This document shows, in pieces, positions 58,860 to 64,000 of a DNA stretch of 64,000 nt. Each line of letters opens with the position of its first letter. Position 1 is the first letter of the stretch. A program made the position numbers and the translations under genes. The notes under the pieces are model-generated. The model had not been told where the DNA came from and made no database searches. It saw only the letters and a list, made by a program, of their open reading frames with translations. Source of the DNA: Bordetella sp. BOR01 (GTDB lineage Bacteria; Pseudomonadota; Gammaproteobacteria; Burkholderiales; Burkholderiaceae_B); NCBI RefSeq assembly GCF_019218885.1, contig NZ_JAHUWT010000001.1:186001-250000 (forward strand), in the 5' to 3' direction.

Positions 58860-59720
58860 TTAGGGGGTGATCGTGGCGGTGCCGTGGCTCATGACCACGG
58901 TATCGCGCGCCGTGGCGCGCACGACGAATTGCAGGGCGTCGCCCTGGCCGTGCCATATATCGAACTGCAGCGTCTCGCCCGGGTATACCGGCGCCGAGAA
59001 GCGGGCGTTCAGGCTGGTGAGCCGGGTGGCGTCGTAGTTGCAGCAGGTCTTGACGATGGCGTGCGCGGCCATGCCGTAGGTGCACAGGCCGTGCAGGATG
59101 GGCTGCGAATAGCCGGCCTGGCGCGCGATTTCCGGATCGGCATGCAGCGGGTTGCGGTCGGCGCTCAGGCGATACAGCAGCGCGGCGTTGGGCGCCACGG
59201 CCAGGGTGCACTGCCGGTCGGGTGCGCGCGAGGGCGCGGCGGGCAGGGGCGCCGGCCCTGTGTCGCCGGGCCCGAAGCCGCCGTCGCCGCGGCAGAAGGT
59301 GGTGTGCTGCAAGGTTGCCAGGCAGGTGCCGGCTTCATCGTGCAGCGTGCGCTCGGCGACCACCAGGGCGCCCTTGCTTGCGCCTTTGTCGATGACATGC
59401 AGGATGCGGTTCTTGCCGATGACGGTGCCGCTGGCGGGCAGCGGGGCGTGCAGGGCGAGGCGCTGCTCGCCGTGCACCAGGCGCACCCAGTCTATGCCGG
59501 CGCGCGGGTCGCTCATCCAGAAGCCGGGGTATCCCAGCACCGTGGCCAGGGTAGGAAAGGCCTGCAGGCCTTGTTCGTAGACGTAGCGCAGCTGCCCGGC
59601 GTCGAGAGGGTCTTGCCCCAGGCCGATGCCCAGGGCGTACAGCATGGTGTCTTTCTCGTCGTAGCGGTGGTGCACGTCGTCGAAGTGCCAGTGCTTGATG
59701 GTGTCGTAGTCCATGGGCAT
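58860..59720 (-). CDS. MaoC-type enoyl-CoA hydratase 2
   Basis: 286 residues with two hot-dog halves, as in the eukaryotic multifunctional enzyme. The hydratase-2 motif is in the C-terminal half: 'YRLSADRNPLHADPEIARQA' followed by 'GYSQPILHGLCTYG' (about 184-217), with Asp and His as catalytic residues. It makes (R)-3-hydroxyacyl-CoA, the substrate of the adjoining SDR. It starts 7 bases after the SDR stop. Confidence 0.9.
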   Translation of the reverse strand: MPMDYDTIKHWHFDDVHHRYDEKDTMLYALGIGLGQDPLDAGQLRYVYEQGLQAFPTLATVLGYPGFWMSDPRAGIDWVRLVHGEQRLALHAPLPASGTVIGKNRILHVIDKGASKGALVVAERTLHDEAGTCLATLQHTTFCRGDGGFGPGDTGPAPLPAAPSRAPDRQCTLAVAPNAALLYRLSADRNPLHADPEIARQAGYSQPILHGLCTYGMAAHAIVKTCCNYDATRLTSLNARFSAPVYPGETLQFDIWHGQGDALQFVVRATARDTVVMSHGTATITP

Positions 59721-59727
59721 GGCCGCC

Positions 59728-60642
59728 TTAGATGGGGTCCCAGTCGATAACGTCGGGCGAACGTTCCAGCGCGTAGAACTGCTTGCGCATGGCCGGAATG
59801 GCGATCTCGCCGATCAGCTCGGGTGTCCAGCCTTCGCTGTAGTGCACGCTGCGCACCGGGCGCGGCTGGCTCATCAGCATGATTTCGTTGGCTCGCACGG
59901 CGAAGATCTGCGCGTTGACTTCGCTGGCGGCGTCGCTGGCCAGGAATACCGCCAGGGGGGCCACTTTGTTGGCTTCCATTTTCTTCAGTTTCTCGACCCG
60001 GGCCTTTTCGGCCTCGGTCTCGGCCGGGATGGAGCTGGTCATGCGGCTCCAGGCGAACGGTGCGATGCAGTTCGAACGCACGTGGTAGCGCGCCATGTCC
60101 AGCGCAATGGATTTGGACAAAGCCACGATGCCCAGCTTGGCGGCCGAGTAATTGGCCTGGCCGAAATTGCCGATCAAGCCCGAGGTGGACGTCATGTGCA
60201 CAAAGGCGCCCGATTCCTGTTCGCGGAAGTAAGGGGCTGCCGCGCGGCTCATGAAGAACGTGCCGTTCAGGTGCACGTCGAGCACCTGGCGCCATTCTTC
60301 TTCGTTCATTTTGTGGAACACGCGGTCGCGCAGGTTGCCCGCGTTGTTGACCACGGCGTCGATGCGCCCGAAGGCATCGACCGCGGTCTTGATGATGTTG
60401 TGGGCGCCCTGGTAGCTGGCTACGCTGTCGGTGTTGGGGCAGGCCTGGCCGCCGGCGGCCAGGATTTCCTGCACCACCGATTGCGCCGGGCCGTCGCCGC
60501 CGCCTTCGCCCTGCAGCGAGACGCCGATGTCGTTGACCACGACTTTGGCGCCCGCCGCCGCCATCGCCAGCGCGACGCCGCGCCCGATGCCGCCGCCGGC
60601 GCCGGTGACCACCACTACTTTTCCTGCAACGATACCGCTCAT
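59728..60642 (-). CDS. SDR-family (R)-3-hydroxyacyl-CoA dehydrogenase-like
   Basis: 304 residues from the ATG at 60642; the open frame upstream is antisense. The Rossmann motif is 'TGAGGGIGRG' (about 14-23), 'NNAGNLRD' follows, and the catalytic Tyr-x3-Lys is in 'NYSAAKLGIVALSK' with Ser in 'TSTSG'. The insertion 'VSLQGEGGGDGPAQSVVQEI' and the length are those of the dehydrogenase part of peroxisomal multifunctional enzyme type 2. With the MaoC protein it would form a bacterial version of that enzyme as two chains. Confidence 0.92.
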   Translation of the reverse strand: MSGIVAGKVVVVTGAGGGIGRGVALAMAAAGAKVVVNDIGVSLQGEGGGDGPAQSVVQEILAAGGQACPNTDSVASYQGAHNIIKTAVDAFGRIDAVVNNAGNLRDRVFHKMNEEEWRQVLDVHLNGTFFMSRAAAPYFREQESGAFVHMTSTSGLIGNFGQANYSAAKLGIVALSKSIALDMARYHVRSNCIAPFAWSRMTSSIPAETEAEKARVEKLKKMEANKVAPLAVFLASDAASEVNAQIFAVRANEIMLMSQPRPVRSVHYSEGWTPELIGEIAIPAMRKQFYALERSPDVIDWDPI

Positions 60643-60679
60643 GATTGTTCCTCCTGGGGGACGTGCCTGCCCCGACTCT

Positions 60680-60702
60680 CTGCATGGTAGATTCCATGGC
60701 AG
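60680..60702. promoter_or_regulatory. Candidate LysR site between SDR and lysR genes
   Basis: CTGC-ATGG-TAGATT-CCAT-G-GCAG is an interrupted inverted repeat containing the T-N11-A-like spacing of LysR boxes. It lies midway between the divergent SDR and LysR starts. A run of seven C (60727-60733) and four T follows before the lysR ATG. Confidence 0.5.
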
Positions 60703-60750
60703 GCCAGCGGAATTCAAAATTAAAGACCCCCCCCTTTTGCGTGGCAGAAC

Positions 60751-61650
60751 ATGAGACACGACCTGACCGACCTGCGCTTGTTCGTGAACGTAGGAGAAAC
60801 CCTGAACCTGACGCGCGCGGCCGAGCGTACTTTCCTGTCGCTGCCCGCGGCCAGCGCCCGCATCAAGAACATGGAAGAGGCCTTCAAGGCGCGCCTGCTG
60901 GTGCGCCAGGCCACGGGCGTGGCCCTGACGCCGGCCGGCGAAGTGCTGCTCAAGCATGCCCATGCGGTGTTTCGACAGCTGGAATGCCTGAACGCCGACC
61001 TGCAGCCGTATTCCAGCGGCATCAAGGGCCGCCTGCGCCTGCTGGCCAATACTACCGCCACCAATTCATTCCTGGCCGACGCGATGTCCACGTTCCTGGC
61101 CGAGAATCCCGATGTGGATATCGAGCTCGAAGAGAAAATCTCGGGCGATATCGTGCTGGCCATTCGGGCCGGCGCGGCCGACCTGGGCATCGTGGCGGGC
61201 AATATCGACGTCGACGGGCTGGACGTGATGCCGCTGTTTCGCGATGAACTGGCCATCGTGACCTCGCTGGGCCATCCCTTGGCCCAGCTTGAATCGGCGC
61301 GCTTTGTCGATGTGATCGATGCCTACCAGTTCGTGGGCATCCATCCGAACAGCGCCATCCAGACCTTCCTGGAAGATATCGCCTCGGGCCTGGGCAAGCG
61401 CCTGTGCCAGCGGGTGCACGTGGGCAGCTTCGAGGCGGTGTGCCGCATGGTCGAGGCGGGCGCCGGTATTGCGGTGGTGCCGCGCGCCTGCGCGGCGCGC
61501 TATAGCCGCCCGCAGGCTTTGCACGTGCTGCGCCTGCAAGACAACTGGGCGCAGCGCGACCGCCTGCTGTGCCGCCAGCGCGGGCGCGACCTGCCGCGCT
61601 TCGTGGAAGATTTCATCGGGCACGTGCAGGTGGCGGCGCGGGCGGCGTGA
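60751..61650 (+). CDS. LysR-family regulator
   Basis: 299 residues. The helix-turn-helix is 'LRLFVNVGETLNLTRAAERT' and 'LPAASARIKNMEEAFKARLL' (about 8-52). The effector domain spans about 90-290 ('FLAENPDVDIELEEKISGDI', 'FRDELAIVTSLGHPLAQLE'). It is divergent from the SDR - MaoC - CoA transferase operon and upstream of a Bug gene, so either or both may be its targets. Confidence 0.9.
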   Translation: MRHDLTDLRLFVNVGETLNLTRAAERTFLSLPAASARIKNMEEAFKARLLVRQATGVALTPAGEVLLKHAHAVFRQLECLNADLQPYSSGIKGRLRLLANTTATNSFLADAMSTFLAENPDVDIELEEKISGDIVLAIRAGAADLGIVAGNIDVDGLDVMPLFRDELAIVTSLGHPLAQLESARFVDVIDAYQFVGIHPNSAIQTFLEDIASGLGKRLCQRVHVGSFEAVCRMVEAGAGIAVVPRACAARYSRPQALHVLRLQDNWAQRDRLLCRQRGRDLPRFVEDFIGHVQVAARAA

Positions 61651-61789
61651 TGCTGGGCGGCTTGACCCGCGCTGAACAGGGGGTTCGGCAAAAAAGAATC
61701 GGCAAGCCGGGGCCGCCGCGCGAATAATAAACGTATCGCGCAAGGCAGTGCGCCTGTGGCGCGCCAATAAGAAAACCGGAGACACACCT

Positions 61790-62773
61790 ATGCACGATCC
61801 GCAACGCCGCCGCCTGATGGCGGTGCTGGGCGCCGCCTGGGCGGCCGCTTCCTTGCCTTTGCAGGCCCGCGCGGCCAAGTGGCCCGAGCGCCCCGTCAAT
61901 TTCATTGTGCCGTTCCCGCCGGGCGGGCCGGTGGACACCACCGCGCGCTTCACCACGCAGCCGCTGGGGGGAATGTGGCAGGTTCCCGTAGTGGTCGACA
62001 ACAAGGCAGGCGCGGGCGGCATCGTGGGCGCGCAGGCGGCGGCCAAGGCCGAGGCCGATGGCTACAACTATTTTTTCGCCTCGATCCACCACGCGGTGCT
62101 GCCCAGCCTGCGCGGCAATCTCAGCTACGACGTCACCCAGGATTTCGTGCCGGTGGGCATGGCGGCGGTGTTTCCCATTGTGCTGGTGGTGCACGAGTCC
62201 CTGCCCGTGAAAACCGTGCCGGAACTGATCGCCTATGCGAAGCAGCACCCCGGCAAGCTGTCATTCGGCTCGTCGGGCACGGGCGGCGGTACGCACTTGG
62301 CAGGCGAGCTGTTCAACAGCATGACCGGCACGCGCATCCAGCACGTGCCGTATCGCGGCAGCGCGCCGGCCATGCAAGACCTGCTGGGCGGGCAGGTGCA
62401 GGTGATGTTCGCCGATGGCCCGTCGGCCCGGCCGCATCTGGACGGCGGCAAGATCCGCCCGCTGGGGGTGGGCAACCCTGAACCCTCGGCACTGTTCCCG
62501 GGGATTCCCACCATTGCCGCGTCGGGCGTGCCGGGATACGAGGCTTATTCCTGGAGCGGATTGCTGGCACCGGCGGGTACGCCGGTGGATGTCCTCAAGC
62601 GCGTCAATGGCGACATGGTGCAGGTGCTTGGCAACCCCGATACGGCCAAGAGCATGCTGGCCGCGGGTGCCGAGCCCAGGCCGGGCACACCCCAAGAATT
62701 CGGCGCCTTCCTGCAGGCCGAGATCGACAAGTGGGGCAAGGTGATCAAGGCGGCGGGGATCAAGCTGGAATAG
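61790..62773 (+). CDS. Bug-family periplasmic receptor with Tat-like leader
   Basis: 327 residues from the ATG at 61790. The leader 'MHDPQRRRLMAVLGAAWA' begins with a run of three arginines before the hydrophobic core, resembling a twin-arginine signal, unlike the other Bug leaders here. Family blocks are 'VNFIVPFPPGGPVDTTARFT', 'VVDNKAGAGGIVGAQAAA' and 'HVPYRGSAPAMQDLLGGQVQ'. It lies 139 bases after the LysR gene and converges with the nitronate monooxygenase gene. Confidence 0.9.
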   Translation: MHDPQRRRLMAVLGAAWAAASLPLQARAAKWPERPVNFIVPFPPGGPVDTTARFTTQPLGGMWQVPVVVDNKAGAGGIVGAQAAAKAEADGYNYFFASIHHAVLPSLRGNLSYDVTQDFVPVGMAAVFPIVLVVHESLPVKTVPELIAYAKQHPGKLSFGSSGTGGGTHLAGELFNSMTGTRIQHVPYRGSAPAMQDLLGGQVQVMFADGPSARPHLDGGKIRPLGVGNPEPSALFPGIPTIAASGVPGYEAYSWSGLLAPAGTPVDVLKRVNGDMVQVLGNPDTAKSMLAAGAEPRPGTPQEFGAFLQAEIDKWGKVIKAAGIKLE

Positions 62774-62803
62774 GGCGGGCAGGCGATGCCTGGCTTGCGG
62801 GCG

Positions 62804-63772
62804 TCAGGCCCGCGCCAGGTCGATGACGGCCTGTCGGGCTTCGTCGTACTCGCGCGCCAGTTGGTCCACCAGGGCCTGCGTCGACAGCAGTTCCTGCGTG
62901 GCGCCCACGCCCTGTCCCGCGCTCCAGACGTCTTTCCAGGCCTTGGGGCGGTTGCGCTTGTCCAGGTCGACGGGATTGGCTGCCATGTCGTCCAGCAAGG
63001 CGGGGTCCAGCCCGGCGGCGGCAATGCTGGGCACTAGGTAGTTGGCCGGCACGCCCGAGAAGAACGGCGTGTACAGGACGTCGTCGACGCCGGCCCGCAG
63101 CACCATTTCGCGGTAGCGGTCGGGGGCCAGGGATTCATGGGTGGCGATGAAGCGCGTGCCCATGTAGGCGAAGTCGCAGCCCAGTGCCTGGGCCGCCAGC
63201 ACATCCTTGCCGTGGCTGATGCAGCCCGACAGCGCCAGCGGGCCGTCATAGAACGCGCGGATCTCGTTGACCAGGGCGATCGGGTTGACGGTGCCCGCAT
63301 GGCCGCCCGCTCCGGCGGCCACCAGGATCAAGCCGTCGACCCCGGCATCCAGCGCGCGCCGCGCATGGCGCACCGTGGTCACGTCGTGGAACACCAGGCC
63401 GCCGTAGGACCGCACGGCCTTGACCACGGCATCGGGCGCGTGCAGCGAGGTCACGATCAGCGGCACCCGGTGCGCCAGGCAGATGTCCAGGTCGCCCTGC
63501 CAGCGCGCATTGGTGGGGTGCACGATCAGGTTCACGCCGTAAGGCGCCACCACGGCGCCGGGATGGGCCTGGCGGTGTGCCGCCAGCCCTTCCTCGATAC
63601 GCCTCAACCAGTCGCCCAGCACTTCCTGCGGCCGCGCATTCAGCGACGGAAAGGTGCCGACGATGCCCGCGGCGCATTGGGCGATGACCAGGTCGGGCCC
63701 AGATACCAGGAACATGGGGGCGCCGATCACGGGCAGGCGGGTGGTCGAGCGCAGGAAGTGCAGCGCGGGCAT
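62804..63772 (-). CDS. Nitronate monooxygenase / FMN-dependent 2-nitropropane dioxygenase-like
   Basis: 322 residues. It is a TIM-barrel FMN enzyme that oxidises alkyl nitronates, or in related members reduces enoyl groups. The start 'LPVIGAPMFLVSGPDLVIAQ' (about 14-33), 'VVAPYGVNLIVHPTNARWQG', 'LILVAAGAGGHAG' and 'LGCDFAYMGTRFIATHES' are family blocks with the FMN-phosphate loop and the His of 'GGHAG'. It is 16 bases downstream of a Bug gene on the same strand, so the two are probably co-transcribed. Confidence 0.9.
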   Translation of the reverse strand: MPALHFLRSTTRLPVIGAPMFLVSGPDLVIAQCAAGIVGTFPSLNARPQEVLGDWLRRIEEGLAAHRQAHPGAVVAPYGVNLIVHPTNARWQGDLDICLAHRVPLIVTSLHAPDAVVKAVRSYGGLVFHDVTTVRHARRALDAGVDGLILVAAGAGGHAGTVNPIALVNEIRAFYDGPLALSGCISHGKDVLAAQALGCDFAYMGTRFIATHESLAPDRYREMVLRAGVDDVLYTPFFSGVPANYLVPSIAAAGLDPALLDDMAANPVDLDKRNRPKAWKDVWSAGQGVGATQELLSTQALVDQLAREYDEARQAVIDLARA

Positions 63773-63788
63773 GGATAATGTGCTCCGG

Positions 63789-64000
63789 TCAGTTGGTCTG
63801 GATATTGGCCGACTTGATCACGTCGGCCCACAGGGCGTATTCGCGTTCGATGCGCGCCTGCACGGCCTTGCCGTCGCCATCGTCGACGGTGTAGCCGCCT
63901 TCGACCATGGCCTTGCGGAACGCCGGGTCTTGCGAGACATCCGCCAGGGCCTTGGCCAGCCGCGCCTTGATCGGCGCGGGCAAGCCGGGTGGCGCCATCA
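63789..64000 (-). CDS. Bug-family receptor, C-terminal fragment
   Basis: Only about 70 C-terminal residues are inside the window; the gene runs off the right end. The helix 'PIKARLAKALADVSQDPAFR', then 'YTVDDGDGKAVQARIEREYA' and the ending 'LWADVIKSANIQTN' match the closing helices of Bug proteins. It precedes the nitronate monooxygenase gene on the leftward strand. Confidence 0.75.
   Translation of the reverse strand, partial: MAPPGLPAPIKARLAKALADVSQDPAFRKAMVEGGYTVDDGDGKAVQARIEREYALWADVIKSANIQTN

Overview
The window is GC-rich, densely coded bacterial DNA. It most resembles a member of the Alcaligenaceae (Bordetella / Achromobacter / Pusillimonas group, Betaproteobacteria). The pointers are four complete and one partial Bug-type (tripartite tricarboxylate family) periplasmic receptors with no membrane partners in the window, a Bordetella-style porin, a class I fumarase of about 507 residues, many LysR/IclR regulators beside small catabolic operons, and a locus resembling the Bordetella lipid A glucosamine-modification genes. 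This is inferred from protein families; no rRNA or tRNA is present to confirm it. I saw no insertion sequence, integron, phage or CRISPR array.

Layout. 1-9480: end of a PLP enzyme, enoyl-CoA hydratase, class I fumarase, methyltransferase and CNNM/CorC-type membrane protein. Then come a GNAT acetyltransferase divergent from a complete chromosomal AadA-like aminoglycoside adenylyltransferase, and a MarR - MFS - DUF1801 - degenerate ABC ATPase run. 9520-12739: small lipoprotein, LysE exporter, porin, NTF2-like protein. 12836-17519: an IclR regulator divergent from a TfdA-like dioxygenase, Bug receptor, HpcH aldolase and second Bug receptor, probably a catabolic unit. 17773-26466: a divergent MurA, a two-cysteine DksA-like protein, prolyl oligopeptidase, unknown proteins, a YcaC-like hydrolase divergent from a LysR regulator, and the RNA helicase DbpA.

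26561-31286 is a seven-gene arsenic operon read leftwards: arsR, arsI, a low-molecular-weight-phosphatase-type arsC, acr3, an MFS gene, a glutaredoxin-type arsC and arsH. It covers sensing, C-As bond cleavage, arsenate reduction, efflux and organoarsenical oxidation. 31522-38812 is a N-formylglutamate-amidohydrolase-like gene, a complete peptide-type ABC importer with a fused double ATPase, and a LacI regulator. A consensus-like promoter followed by an 18-bp perfect palindrome lies in front of it.

39146-45187 holds a GT2 polyprenyl-phosphate glycosyltransferase, an ArnT-like GT39 transferase, a GtrA-like flippase on the other strand, a YdjC/ChbG-type deacetylase and an OmpR/histidine-kinase pair. 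Together they look like a lipid A or envelope glycan modification system with its own sensor. 45219-51273 is a leftward branched-chain-amino-acid-type ABC importer (livKHMGF) followed by an acyl/aryl-CoA ligase, suggesting uptake and CoA activation of an organic acid. 51536-56698 holds a Bug receptor, a LysR regulator, a class II aldolase, a 2-hydroxyacid dehydrogenase and a class I aminotransferase. 56731-64000 holds an alpha/beta hydrolase, a CaiB-type CoA transferase, a MaoC hydratase and an SDR dehydrogenase (a short acyl-CoA pathway), a LysR regulator, a Bug receptor, a nitronate monooxygenase and the C-terminus of another Bug receptor.
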